NCBI GenBank assembly: GCA_013375495.1
Contig: JABXKC010000015.1
Span: 1-64,000 of the forward strand
Source of the DNA: Promethearchaeota archaeon
GTDB taxonomy: Archaea > Asgardarchaeota > Lokiarchaeia > Sigynarchaeales > SOKP01
Direction of reading: 5' to 3'
DNA length: 64,000 bases
Shown here: positions 17,285 to 26,228 of the stretch, piece by piece
Layout of the letters: the number at the start of each line of letters is the position of its first letter
Position numbering within the stretch: position 1 is the stretch's first letter
Notes under the pieces: generated by a model
Seen by the model: the letters and a program-made list of their open reading frames with translations, nothing else
What the model was told of the DNA's origin: nothing
The model's database searches: none
Made by a program: the position numbers and the translations under genes

Positions 17285-19033
17285 TTATAATTCAGTATCT
17301 AATATTTTTTTTACAACATTATGGGGGATATGCTTCCATATAGGAAGTTTAAAGAGTGTATTAAAAAAGCGAGTTCGATTAAGTTTTCTTCTTAAAATGA
17401 AGTAGCTCCAGTTGTAAAACGCTAATTTATTGAAAAGGTTCATTAAATTCACACCAAAAGGATTAAATCTTGAAGTGAGAAATCTTGCTATATATGCTCC
17501 TAATCGTTTAGTTTGAGGAATTGATTCTGGATAAACTGATTCTGAAAGAGATCTGTTAAAAATTTCGTAAATTGAAAAAATGGGTATAAGATTGTCAATA
17601 TACTCGTTTACTATCTTTTTATAATCATAATTGTCTAAAGATAATGTTGAAAGCGTGCTTAATTTTTTTAGGGCAAAGTTAAAATGCTTTTCTTTAAAGT
17701 ATAACCACATAGTTCCCATAATATCCCTAATCTTCTCCAATTCATTTAAGACTTCTAACTCTTTAAAAGTGAAGCCATTAGTTTCCTCAAAATGAGTTAC
17801 GTATAGTAAAAATATTGAGCCTATTGATTTATTATCAAAATTGGTAACAAACCTATTTTCGGAGGTCTTTTGAAGATCAGTTTCCTCATTTATAGCGTAA
17901 TGAATGGTATGAGAATATAGTGGGGAAGTCCATAGCATTTCTATAAGTCGTTCCATAAGCTTAATATGAAGAGAATATTCTTGAATCTTAGAATACCGTT
18001 TAGAAAGTTTCAAACGGGGGATAGAAAAAGTTTTAGATTGACCAATTCTAAATTTTATTCTTTCTATTCTTTTCATGTTGTTAATATATTCTTTTTTTTG
18101 CTTTTTATAGCGCAGAATCTTTTTAATTAGTAGATTTTTTATCGCTATTAAACTCTTTAAATATTTATTGAAATTGACATTATAATTTTTTACAATATAT
18201 TCGTGAGTCATTAGAGGTATATTTATTGTCGGTTTCTGCATTTCTTTTTCTATATTCATAGCGTGATCTCCAATAGAATAAGAAAACACAATATTTTCAA
18301 GAGTTTCTTCTAAATTTGAATATACACCTAGTTTTTTTGGATCTTGGGTAAAATATCCATGTAAAAGAGTATTTGTTCCTTTAAACATATTATTTTCGTA
18401 TTCTGAAATAATTACTGATTCAAATTCTCCAGGATGATGCCTTTTAATCCCATACCTCTTACCGACTAAAAATATTGCTTGGTTAGCTCTATGACAGATT
18501 GTATGGCTCCATTTAAACAACGGTTCTAATATTTTACCAATAGTTAAAATATAACCATAAAATTCTGGTCCAAAGTAAATTGGGAATCCAAAGCCTCGAG
18601 ATGTGGAAAATGTGAATTGGAAAACATGTCTTATTTTTTCACCTTTTAAGAGTCCGGGAAATTTATAATGTAGTGCTAATCTAGGATACAACGCGCCAAA
18701 TCCCAAATTCATCCAAGCTTCAAATAATATTATGCTATCAGGAAATCGAAAAGCATCTTTTTTATGTAGTAAATCCTCACTTAAAACACTTAAAGCGGTA
18801 GGAAGAGTATAGAGCCAATCCTTATCGTTTTCTATAGTTTTTAATCCTTCTTTAAACTTTTTTAATGCTAAGGGTTTCAATTTCGCTTGTACGTCAGATT
18901 TATTGTGATAATAGTTATTTATGACTCTGATGAGAGAGGGAATTTCTAATATTTGTTTTTGAAAATCGTGAGCAATTTTTACTTGAGTGACTTCTGAATC
19001 CTTATTTACTGATTGTTGCACTGAAAATACCAT
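17285..19033 (-). CDS. Uncharacterised 582-aa protein
   Basis: I do not recognise this protein. It is helical and rich in aromatic and basic residues, with no signal peptide and no convincing transmembrane helix. Several His-containing segments stand out (WSHTICHRANQ, GIKRHHPGEFE, THYAI-like SHTIHYAINEE) and could bind metal, but they match no known pattern. It converges with the Elf1 gene (30-bp gap) and is on the same strand as the AAA+ operon further on. Base composition is like its neighbours. Confidence 0.6.
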   Translation of the reverse strand: MVFSVQQSVNKDSEVTQVKIAHDFQKQILEIPSLIRVINNYYHNKSDVQAKLKPLALKKFKEGLKTIENDKDWLYTLPTALSVLSEDLLHKKDAFRFPDSIILFEAWMNLGFGALYPRLALHYKFPGLLKGEKIRHVFQFTFSTSRGFGFPIYFGPEFYGYILTIGKILEPLFKWSHTICHRANQAIFLVGKRYGIKRHHPGEFESVIISEYENNMFKGTNTLLHGYFTQDPKKLGVYSNLEETLENIVFSYSIGDHAMNIEKEMQKPTINIPLMTHEYIVKNYNVNFNKYLKSLIAIKNLLIKKILRYKKQKKEYINNMKRIERIKFRIGQSKTFSIPRLKLSKRYSKIQEYSLHIKLMERLIEMLWTSPLYSHTIHYAINEETDLQKTSENRFVTNFDNKSIGSIFLLYVTHFEETNGFTFKELEVLNELEKIRDIMGTMWLYFKEKHFNFALKKLSTLSTLSLDNYDYKKIVNEYIDNLIPIFSIYEIFNRSLSESVYPESIPQTKRLGAYIARFLTSRFNPFGVNLMNLFNKLAFYNWSYFILRRKLNRTRFFNTLFKLPIWKHIPHNVVKKILDTEL

Positions 19034-19205
19034 GTTAAAACAAATATTTGTTTATAGTGATATATTCGTCTTTAAATTTTAATTTTAATTGATTTCATAT
19101 ATTTTTTTAATAGAAATAAGATTGTTAATTGAATAATCAAAAAAAAATCAAAGTAGTTTTATTTTAGCAGAGTAAATTACATTTAACCCAATATTAAATT
19201 CTTAA

Positions 19206-19664
19206 TTATTGTCCTGATTGATTTCTTTTTGAAAATAACTGCTTTAGTTCGCCCATTATAGCACCTCTCAAACTCACTGGACTTGCTGGACGCGGCCCTC
19301 CAGGTCCTCCAGGTCCTCCAGGTCCTCCAGGTCCTCCGGGCGGAGGAGGGGGTCCACCAGGGGGTCCACCAGGGGGTCCTGCGGGTGGAGGTGGTGCACT
19401 AGCAGGAGCGGAAGGAGCTGCGACAACTGGAGATATTCCAGTCCCTCTTGTCCTCAATGCTGAAACTTCATTATTCAGAGTAGTAATTCGTGATTCTAAT
19501 GTAGAAATTCTTTGTGCGACGCCTGCTAAAGACTGATCTACTAAATCGGGTATCCTTAGAATTACAGACATCATCCTTTCAACGATATCTCCGAAAGCGT
19601 TTAATTTTTCTTCAAGTGGAGCCTTTTTAGTCTCTTGCATGAAATTTGCGAATTCTTCTGCCAT
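19206..19664 (-). CDS. Coiled-coil polyproline/glycine protein, possible profilin or cytoskeleton partner
   Basis: 152 aa. Residues 1-40 are helical, 45-72 form a coiled coil (SLAGVAQRISTLESRITTLN), 84-130 are a Pro/Gly tract made of PPPP, GPPGG and repeated GGP units, and 131-147 form a C-terminal helix (SLRGAIMGELKQLFSKR). Asgard profilins can bind polyproline, and eukaryotic actin regulators combine coiled coil, polyproline and a short WH2 helix. The C-terminal RGAIMGELKQ resembles the start of a WH2 helix (RGALLxxI), but the LKK part is missing. The layout also recalls the WASH subunit CCDC53. All of this is inference from composition and order. Confidence 0.65.
   Translation of the reverse strand: MAEEFANFMQETKKAPLEEKLNAFGDIVERMMSVILRIPDLVDQSLAGVAQRISTLESRITTLNNEVSALRTRGTGISPVVAAPSAPASAPPPPAGPPGGPPGGPPPPPGGPGGPGGPGGPGGPRPASPVSLRGAIMGELKQLFSKRNQSGQ
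19302..19337. repeat. Four tandem copies of a 9-bp unit (aggtcctcc)
   Basis: Four perfect tandem copies of aggtcctcc encode the repeated Gly-Gly-Pro units of the polyproline gene. Nearby, ggtccaccaggg-type units repeat twice (19351-19372). The tract is GC-rich in a very AT-rich region and will tend to vary in length by slippage. Confidence 0.9.
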
Positions 19665-19800
19665 TTTACTCTCTCTATTTTAATTATGTCGATTTATCCT
19701 ATTAATTTTTTAATAAGTATATATTTGACCTATTTAATAAATTTAAGCTCATACAAAACAATAGAATTAATAAATAAAATTAAAAAAAAAAAGATAATAC

Positions 19801-20424
19801 TTAGCTAGATTTATTAACCGCGTTTTTTAAATTAACCCAGAGATCATCTACTTCTTTTTTAACTTGTAGAAATTGATTAATTTTTTTTAGTAATACGTCC
19901 CGTGCGCGATCAAAATCTCTCTGAAGATCGTTCAATTCGGATTCTAAGATTTTTATTTTTTCTCCTTCAATTAAATCGTTCTTCTTTTTTTCGACAGATA
20001 AAGCTTTTTTAATGACCACACTTCGCTTATTTGCAACTTCTCTTAATGCTGAAGCAAATTCGTGTTTTTTTTCCACCAAATAATCTTTTTTTATAGCAAG
20101 ATCTTTAATCGAATCTATGTATTTATTGTTTACATTAATATACTCGTCGTTTTTATGGATAATATCCTGAAAATATTTTACTTCATCTTCTTTAATATTA
20201 GATCTTCTTTCTCTTACTAGAGTTTGCATCTGTTTCAATACATCTCTAAAAGTTCTATTTAGCATATCCCGTGCTAAATTTGCCTTTCTTAGATTATCAG
20301 CGTATTTTTTTTGAGAATCGATTAAAGCGCTCTGAGCTTTCGCTAATTTTTTTATTTGAGTTACTAATTCTTTTTCCATACTTGCTAATTCAAGTTCATC
20401 TTCATGCGTTATAATTGGGCTCAT
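19801..20424 (-). CDS. All-helical coiled-coil protein
   Basis: 207 aa from ATG 20424; a TTG at 20433 is also possible. Nearly the whole chain is helix, broken into about three long segments (roughly 10-70, 75-140 and 145-205) rich in Lys, Glu and Ala. Three long antiparallel helices are the layout of BAR-type membrane-bending proteins, though many other coiled-coil proteins look alike. It lies just upstream of the polyproline gene on the same strand (136-bp gap). No known family is recognised. Confidence 0.6.
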   Translation of the reverse strand: MSPIITHEDELELASMEKELVTQIKKLAKAQSALIDSQKKYADNLRKANLARDMLNRTFRDVLKQMQTLVRERRSNIKEDEVKYFQDIIHKNDEYINVNNKYIDSIKDLAIKKDYLVEKKHEFASALREVANKRSVVIKKALSVEKKKNDLIEGEKIKILESELNDLQRDFDRARDVLLKKINQFLQVKKEVDDLWVNLKNAVNKSS

Positions 20425-20519
20425 TATAATCAAACCAACTTACTAACGATTAATAATAATATACGATATAATTCTAATGTAAATTCATTATTATAAGATT
20501 TAGTCTTTTTAATTGCTAA

Positions 20520-21557
20520 CTATTTATAAGGAAATAAAGCAGTAAGTATATTATCTCTATAGTTTGCTTTAATAATTTTTGCTACTATAACTTTTCCAAT
20601 TAATTCTTCAGAAAATACGATTGGTTTTTTCAATAAAATTTTAATTCCAAGACTATCGTTGATTTTTCCAATACATTCGTTCATCCACCTTCCCCTTGAA
20701 ACAATTTTGATTTTGATTAGGTCGCCTTTTTTAAGATTTAAAGTGGAAACCTGAGCTCTCTTATGAATACCAAAATCTTTTGGTCCAAGTTTCAATTTAA
20801 TCCCGTATTTTTTTTCTAATCTTGATAATTGGGAATAAAAATAGCCCCAGGATTTTGGTTTGATTTTTTTTAGCGTTCTACCCGTTTTATAGATTAAATA
20901 CTTCTGAATACCGATTTGAATTTGTTGCTCCAAAAATCCCTCACCTCTTAATTTGATGACTAATTCTATTATTTCTTCAATATCCTTCTCATTTTCACCT
21001 GGAAACCAAACTGGTGCTACTAAAACTTGAATATTGCAATTCAATAGAGTATATATATTTCTTAATAGTTTATTCACATCATAGTGAATACAATTACATA
21101 GATAACAATCTTTTTCCTCTTTTAGGCTATTTAGACTGACGTTAATTCTTGTAAGATGGTTATTCTTTAACTTTTCAATGATTTTTGGCGAAAGCAACAA
21201 CCCGTTGCTTTGCATTGAAATAGTTGATACTCCTTCGATTTCCGAGAGGTTATTTAGCAATTCAAACAATTCTTTATACAGTAAGATTTCACCGTAGGGT
21301 GAGAGATGAATCTCGAGATCGTAGTTCCCCTTTATTTTGGCGATTTCTTTGACTTTTTCAACTAAAGAATAGGAATTAACAATAAAATTAGTGGTATAAT
21401 CACCAGAGCTGACAAAACAATACTTACATCGCAAATTACACAGGGTTGAAGGTTTAAGCTCAATAACGTTTGTTCCTCTATCAATTACGCCAAGAAAATC
21501 TACACCCATTAAGGGTATTTCTGATTTGATGTCTATGTATTTAATATCTTCATTCAT
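20520..21557 (-). CDS. Radical SAM protein with C-terminal TRAM-like domain
   Basis: 345 aa. The [4Fe-4S] motif is canonical: C40-x3-C44-x2-C47 (CNLRCKYC). The barrel carries the Ser/Gly-rich AdoMet contacts, and the SMQSNGLLLS strand is typical. Residues about 275-345 form a beta-rich TRAM-like domain (KGDLIKIKIVSRGRW), which usually binds tRNA or rRNA. The combination matches an archaeal family of uncharacterised Fe-S oxidoreductases (COG2100 type). RNA modification is a reasonable guess. It ends just before the Pelota gene on the same strand (30-bp gap). Confidence 0.8.
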   Translation of the reverse strand: MNEDIKYIDIKSEIPLMGVDFLGVIDRGTNVIELKPSTLCNLRCKYCFVSSGDYTTNFIVNSYSLVEKVKEIAKIKGNYDLEIHLSPYGEILLYKELFELLNNLSEIEGVSTISMQSNGLLLSPKIIEKLKNNHLTRINVSLNSLKEEKDCYLCNCIHYDVNKLLRNIYTLLNCNIQVLVAPVWFPGENEKDIEEIIELVIKLRGEGFLEQQIQIGIQKYLIYKTGRTLKKIKPKSWGYFYSQLSRLEKKYGIKLKLGPKDFGIHKRAQVSTLNLKKGDLIKIKIVSRGRWMNECIGKINDSLGIKILLKKPIVFSEELIGKVIVAKIIKANYRDNILTALFPYK

Positions 21558-21587
21558 TTTCGAGACATAAATTATTTTTTTGGTGTT

Positions 21588-22673
21588 CTAAATTTTATAC
21601 CTTAAAATAGCTACGAGAGATCCTAAATCAATTATTTGTTGTCCAGTTGGGTGTTCACTGCTTAAAATATGAATTATACCACCCACCGTTTCAACCCCAT
21701 TTAAAATACGCTCGATTTGTAGTTTTTTTTCTTTTATAGCCCCTCTTATTAAAATATCAGCGCAAAACAATTCTTTTACGGCACCTTTTTCAATTGCGTT
21801 AGAAATCTCGTCAAATCCAATGGCGATAAGATCAGAATTTGTGGCAAATAAGCGCATTATTTCTTCAATTTTCTCGGTTTCTAGCAAAACTTTTACATTT
21901 TCCTTTAAACTTTGTAATTCTTTCGATTTCAATGTCTCTAAAATGGCACTCTCCGTTCCGGAGCTAGCTTGAATGCAATAAGTTTTTGGTAAATTGGGTA
22001 TTTGAACTTTTTCTTTAATAAATTGATTAAAACGGTCCTTCGTGCTTCCAGGACCACAAATTATTATTGTATTTATTTTTACATTCTTTATTTTTTCGTT
22101 AAGAATTCTACTTACATCGCTAAAAAATTCTTCGTAAGCTTTATTCCTAAATGATTGTTCGTATCTTTTGCCAGGTATATTTTTTTTGATTGTAGCTATC
22201 CTATTATGACTGAAGTTTGTTATAAGAGCTATAGTTGCTAATCCGGTTTCGATTGCTATCATTAACATATTAAAATCTGTCTCGAAAGTAGATGATCTTT
22301 TAAGACGTTTTATTTCGCTCTTTAACCACTTTTCTTTTTTAATAGTCAATTTCTGTCTAGGTTCTATATTGAAGGTGTGGTATGTTCCATAAGTAACGAA
22401 ATCTTCTGGGCCTTCTAATATGGTCCCCTTTACTCTTAATCTATTTGTAAATTCGTGGAAAGAGACAGATTCAACGTTTAGTTTCAAGTTCATTTGTTTT
22501 CTTTCTCCCTTAGATCCTTCCTTTAACACAATTCTTCTGTGAGTTCTAGCAGAGATTTCGTCATTTTTATCAATTACATTATATAGCGTCCATAAATCGT
22601 TTAAATCTTCGGTCCTTAAAGAAATATTTTCGTTCTTTTTATCTATTTCCAGAATTTTCAACAGTAAAAGCAT
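21588..22673 (-). CDS. pelA: Pelota homologue, ribosome rescue factor
   Basis: 361 aa. The N-terminal Sm-like domain shows LRTEDLNDLWTLYNVI and TYHTFNIEPRQKLTIKK. The middle and C-terminal eRF1-like domains follow (IIICGPGSTKDRFNQFIKE and HPTGQQIIDLGSLVAILRY). Pelota, with aEF1alpha or ABCE1, rescues stalled ribosomes. The open frame extends 43 codons upstream, but that part is a hydrophobic run not found in Pelota. I set the start at ATG 22673, although TTG 22661 gives the more typical first residues (M-KILEID). No GGQ motif is present, as expected. Confidence 0.93.
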   Translation of the reverse strand: MLLLLKILEIDKKNENISLRTEDLNDLWTLYNVIDKNDEISARTHRRIVLKEGSKGERKQMNLKLNVESVSFHEFTNRLRVKGTILEGPEDFVTYGTYHTFNIEPRQKLTIKKEKWLKSEIKRLKRSSTFETDFNMLMIAIETGLATIALITNFSHNRIATIKKNIPGKRYEQSFRNKAYEEFFSDVSRILNEKIKNVKINTIIICGPGSTKDRFNQFIKEKVQIPNLPKTYCIQASSGTESAILETLKSKELQSLKENVKVLLETEKIEEIMRLFATNSDLIAIGFDEISNAIEKGAVKELFCADILIRGAIKEKKLQIERILNGVETVGGIIHILSSEHPTGQQIIDLGSLVAILRYKI

Positions 22674-22809
22674 ACTCCCAATTTCAAATTTGCACAATAA
22701 ATGTGTATAAATAAGTATAGTATAAACAAGAAGATAAATAGTATCTAAGTCTGTTTTCTTACAAAATATAAAGAAAAAAAATAATAAAAATACGAAAAAC
22801 ACAAAAAAT

Positions 22810-22965
22810 TTAATCTTTTGCTCCTAAGGCTGCTTTGACTTTTTCTAATTCTTCCATTCGTTTCTTTTTCTCTTCTTCACGTTGTTTCATGTCTTCCTCG
22901 TCAACCTTTTGGAGAGTAACACCTTTTTTGATTTCTTCTTTTAATTCGGTACCTAATGGCGTCAT
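22810..22965 (-). CDS. Small charged helical protein (51 aa)
   Basis: This short ORF reads MTPLGTELKEEIKKGVTL and then a Glu/Lys-rich helix ending KAALGAKD. The codon pattern and clean ATG support real coding. The composition predicts one long amphipathic or coiled-coil helix. It lies 136 bp upstream of pelA on the same strand. No family recognised. Confidence 0.6.
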   Translation of the reverse strand: MTPLGTELKEEIKKGVTLQKVDEEDMKQREEEKKKRMEELEKVKAALGAKD

Positions 22966-23074
22966 AATCACTCAATCCTTTTACTTTTATTTCCTTTTTT
23001 GAGCACATTATTAATACGTTCTATACAAATTTTATAATAGAATTTATTTATATATCTTGGTTTTTAGAAAAAGA

Positions 23075-23521
23075 TTAAATGTTCAAAATCATTAAGTAAG
23101 CACTTTCCTTTTGCCGGTAGTAGTTTTCTATTTTCTGAATGACTCGAAAGTTAAATTTCTGATACAATTTTATAGCCGTTTTATTTTGGGAGTTCACATT
23201 CAAAACAATAGTTTTAATATTAGGCATTTCTTTAACTTTTTTCATTGTATAATTCAAAAGATAACTCCCCCAACCTTTATTATGATTGTTTTTTCTGATT
23301 AAAAGATTAATTAAATTTACTCTATCTTCTCGATCTTGAACAATAATAATGAATCCTATAATTTCATTCGATATTTCGTCATCAATAAGCTTAAAAAAAA
23401 AAGTGTTCTTTATTATCAAATTTAGTATTAAATCTTTAGAAAAGGCGTCTTTCTTAAAAGATTTTCTTTCCAAATTGTAAATTTCATCTAAATCCTTAAG
23501 AGTGACGGTATCAATTATCAT
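23075..23521 (-). CDS. GNAT N-acetyltransferase (RimI-like)
   Basis: 148 aa. The GNAT fold is clear: the N-terminal YNLERKSFKKDAFS, the acetyl-CoA loop region LIRKNNHNKGWGSYLL (a relaxed form of R-x-x-G-x-G/A), then NVNSQNKTAIKLYQKFNFRV, which is the RimI-type final strand and helix. RimI homologues acetylate protein N-termini. The start overlaps the upstream radical SAM gene by 11 nt, so the two are translationally coupled. Confidence 0.85.
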   Translation of the reverse strand: MIIDTVTLKDLDEIYNLERKSFKKDAFSKDLILNLIIKNTFFFKLIDDEISNEIIGFIIIVQDREDRVNLINLLIRKNNHNKGWGSYLLNYTMKKVKEMPNIKTIVLNVNSQNKTAIKLYQKFNFRVIQKIENYYRQKESAYLMILNI

Positions 23522-24662
23522 TTAGTCCCATCTCTTTCTTGAATAACTTGATAGGTGTTTTTTCTGTTATTTGTTGGTATAAATCTTCTCGAAATGGGGT
23601 CATTTCTATTATATATCCTTTTAAATTATTTTGAATTAATAGATTTATAAATCTTTCTTCTATAGCAAATGTAATCGGCAAGTTAATAATAGTTTCTTTG
23701 CAAGATAAAAAATTTTGAGGGATTTTTATTTCATTTAATAAAATCGTATGAATCTCTTTAATATCTATTTTCTCCCCTTCTATTTGAGCGTATAATAGCA
23801 AACCATCGCTCGTGATTTGTTCGTATGGCAATTTAATAGTTTTTGCTCGTCTTAAATACCTTTCTCTCAATTGCCAATAATCTTTAGCTCTAATCGTACA
23901 AAAGTGAATTTTTAGTGAAACTTTTGGAGCGATATCTTTTACCAGCTGAATTGCGCACTTTTTACTATTCCGTACAGAAGCTATTGTACCTACCTCCAAC
24001 ATAAAATTACGCTCCTTAAGATGTTGACTATTTGGTGAACAATACTCAAATTCATTCAAATTAATAAAATCTGCGCCTATTTTATCTAAATAAAAAATCA
24101 ATTTTTTCAAATTGCCTATATCTTCCGCTTCTGGAATCACGGGAACTTCAGCACCTACATTCATTCCCTTGTTTAATGCGCATTTTATCACATTCCAATT
24201 TTTTTTTGAAGGATTGAACCTAATTTCGTCTAACCCTACTCGAGCAAGTTTTTTAGCAATTTCTTCGTTAAAATTAAGTCCGTTGGTATACAGGTGGATG
24301 TGAAACTTATTGCCCATATTTTCTTTAACATATTTGATATATTCTACAGTTTTTTTTAAGTTTGGTTCGTATAACGGGTCTCCACCCGTAATACTCATCC
24401 CTTTCGCGTTGATAGTTTTAAGTTCGTGTAGTATCTGTTCTTTAGAAGATATTTGAATCTCGTTTATGTAGGTATCTTTCTTTCCTTTACGTTTTTCAGA
24501 GATTGGGCAATACCACCAACAATGCTTTGGATTCTGACAGATTCCATTAAGAAATAATACAGCTTTAGTACCCTTTAAACATTGCTGACATCCTTTAGGG
24601 ATTCCCTTTTTTTTTATGTAAAATGTATGTGCTTTAGATTCTACAATAACGGGTTCTCTCAT
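23511..24662 (-). CDS. Radical SAM protein with unusual cysteine spacing (COG2108-like)
   Basis: 383 aa. An N-terminal CQQC pair (C25, C28) is followed by LFLNGICQ and a triplet C42-x5-C48-x3-C52, then PISEKRKG. The family to which this seems to belong (archaeal Fe-S oxidoreductases of COG2108 type) normally has C-x3-C-x2-C in this place. The SITGGDPLYEP motif, which binds the AdoMet amino group, is intact. The function is unknown. It overlaps the nucleotidyltransferase gene upstream by 4 nt and the GNAT gene downstream by 11 nt, forming a three-gene operon. Confidence 0.75.
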   Translation of the reverse strand: MREPVIVESKAHTFYIKKKGIPKGCQQCLKGTKAVLFLNGICQNPKHCWWYCPISEKRKGKKDTYINEIQISSKEQILHELKTINAKGMSITGGDPLYEPNLKKTVEYIKYVKENMGNKFHIHLYTNGLNFNEEIAKKLARVGLDEIRFNPSKKNWNVIKCALNKGMNVGAEVPVIPEAEDIGNLKKLIFYLDKIGADFINLNEFEYCSPNSQHLKERNFMLEVGTIASVRNSKKCAIQLVKDIAPKVSLKIHFCTIRAKDYWQLRERYLRRAKTIKLPYEQITSDGLLLYAQIEGEKIDIKEIHTILLNEIKIPQNFLSCKETIINLPITFAIEERFINLLIQNNLKGYIIEMTPFREDLYQQITEKTPIKLFKKEMGLNDN

Positions 24663-25366
24663 CGTTGTGTCAACTTTTTTCTCACAATCGATTTTTTATT
24701 AGCTAATTTTTTTAATACATCTTCGGTACTTTCGTTCATTTCGATTGGTCTCTTTAGGAATACACCAGTTTTTCCGAACCTTTCCCTTTTTAAAAGAACT
24801 TTTTTTCTTTCATTAATTAAATCAATACTAACATTTAATTTCTTCGCAGCTAAATGTTCATTCCCAATAATCGAACTTTCTTCATGTCCATCAGTAATGG
24901 GTTGAATTAGGACTAACCTTTTATCAATTCCAGGCACTCTAATATTATTTTCTAATTGGTCCAGATTGATTTTTCCTCCAAAATCGTAAAACTCCTTTGA
25001 TCTTTTTTCAAATTTAGATAAAGGAATTGTTATACTCTCTAACTCGTTTAAATAAATATAGAGTTTTATTGCATCAGCAGGAGTTGCCATAATAATTTCT
25101 CTGAAATAATTATTAAAACCGTTCTTGTCGAGCAATACTTCTATTTGATATGGTGCAATTGATTGTACAATAACTAGGTCTATATCGCTATCAGTATGAA
25201 CATCGCCTCGAGCAATACTGCCATATATAAAGGGTTTCATACCCTCTTTAGCAAACATATCCAGTAGAATTTTAGATCGCTCTCTTTTTTCGCGTAATAG
25301 TTTCAAGTGGTTTTCAGAATATATAACAGTATTAAAATGGTCTCTTAGAATTTTATATCCTTTCAT
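24659..25366 (-). CDS. Pol-beta-type nucleotidyltransferase
   Basis: 235 aa. The minimal nucleotidyltransferase motif GSIARGDVHTDSDIDLVI carries the GS and the two catalytic Asp residues at about 50-67. The C-terminal part (FGKTGVFLKRPIEMNESTED) is not recognised and may be a substrate domain. The protein resembles archaeal predicted nucleotidyltransferases (COG2413-like). It begins the operon with the radical SAM and GNAT genes, suggesting a shared modification pathway on protein or RNA. Confidence 0.75.
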   Translation of the reverse strand: MKGYKILRDHFNTVIYSENHLKLLREKRERSKILLDMFAKEGMKPFIYGSIARGDVHTDSDIDLVIVQSIAPYQIEVLLDKNGFNNYFREIIMATPADAIKLYIYLNELESITIPLSKFEKRSKEFYDFGGKINLDQLENNIRVPGIDKRLVLIQPITDGHEESSIIGNEHLAAKKLNVSIDLINERKKVLLKRERFGKTGVFLKRPIEMNESTEDVLKKLANKKSIVRKKLTQR

Positions 25367-25391
25367 TAGAAATTAATTGCTTTTATCTTAT

Positions 25392-26204
25392 TTACTTCTT
25401 CTCTATATATCTAATTATTATGCTTAAGAGTATAGTTTCGTAATTCTTGAACCTGCTTTTAGCTTTTTGAATAATAGTATGTTTGCTGTTTTTAAATGTT
25501 TCATCATCTAGTAGAATCTTTTTAACTTTTTTGTTTTTAAAAACCGGATTTAATTTCTCACTAAATATAGTAATTAATTGAGGATATTTGTTTGAATCGT
25601 TTAATAAAGTTGAAATCACTCCCAGATTGTAAGATTCTAAGCGGGGATTAATTAGAATTAGACTCCGACAATCTGAATCTTTTAAAAGAAAATTGTAAGG
25701 TAATAACCTTTTATTAAAGTCAATAACATTATATTCTTGATTCACTGTGTCAATATCTTGATTATAATACTTAATAATAGCAGGAAATGTTTGGTGCAAC
25801 TCTTCTTCAACTTCCGAAGCCATTCCATTTGTTCCACTATTAGGTAAACTTCTTAATTGTAAATTTATTACACTATAGCCAAAAGAACAAAACGCTTCTG
25901 TAAGTGCTTTCAACAACATCAGTTTTCGATACCTTCTTATTATGATTATTGTCGGTTTTGTTAAATTTTCTTGCTGAGAGATGTTGGACATAATTAAAGC
26001 GCACTTTTTTATAGAAATAGTCGAAAATTGAGTGTTAATATCCGGAAGTCTATCAACTCTACGAATTGTAGAAGCATTTGAAAAAAAAAATCTCCATCGG
26101 TATACTTCTTTAAGTACCTTAACACCAATTAACAAAAGTATTAATAATACAATTATGATGATATCAACGGTAATCCAATCAACGTGAAAAATGTCAAATG
26201 TCAT
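25392..26204 (-). CDS. Membrane-anchored protein, possible alpha/beta-hydrolase fold
   Basis: 270 aa. A single membrane helix at about 11-30 (IIIIVLLILLLIGVKVL) anchors the N-terminus. The rest alternates strands and helices (KPTIIIIRRYRKLMLLKALT, SLILINPRLESYN) in a way that fits an alpha/beta-hydrolase or Rossmann-like fold, but I see no nucleophile elbow. Function unknown. It sits between cutA and the nucleotidyltransferase on the same strand. Confidence 0.55.
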   Translation of the reverse strand: MTFDIFHVDWITVDIIIIVLLILLLIGVKVLKEVYRWRFFFSNASTIRRVDRLPDINTQFSTISIKKCALIMSNISQQENLTKPTIIIIRRYRKLMLLKALTEAFCSFGYSVINLQLRSLPNSGTNGMASEVEEELHQTFPAIIKYYNQDIDTVNQEYNVIDFNKRLLPYNFLLKDSDCRSLILINPRLESYNLGVISTLLNDSNKYPQLITIFSEKLNPVFKNKKVKKILLDDETFKNSKHTIIQKAKSRFKNYETILLSIIIRYIEKK

Positions 26205-26228
26205 AATATTTACAATACAGTAGTTATA

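Noticed and set aside
19302..19372. Short tandem repeats considered as a CRISPR array
   Set aside because: The units are 9-12 bp without spacers and lie within an open reading frame that encodes Gly/Pro repeats.
22674..22802. 43-codon N-terminal extension of Pelota
   Set aside because: The extension is a hydrophobic run absent from Pelota proteins; internal starts give the normal N-terminus.
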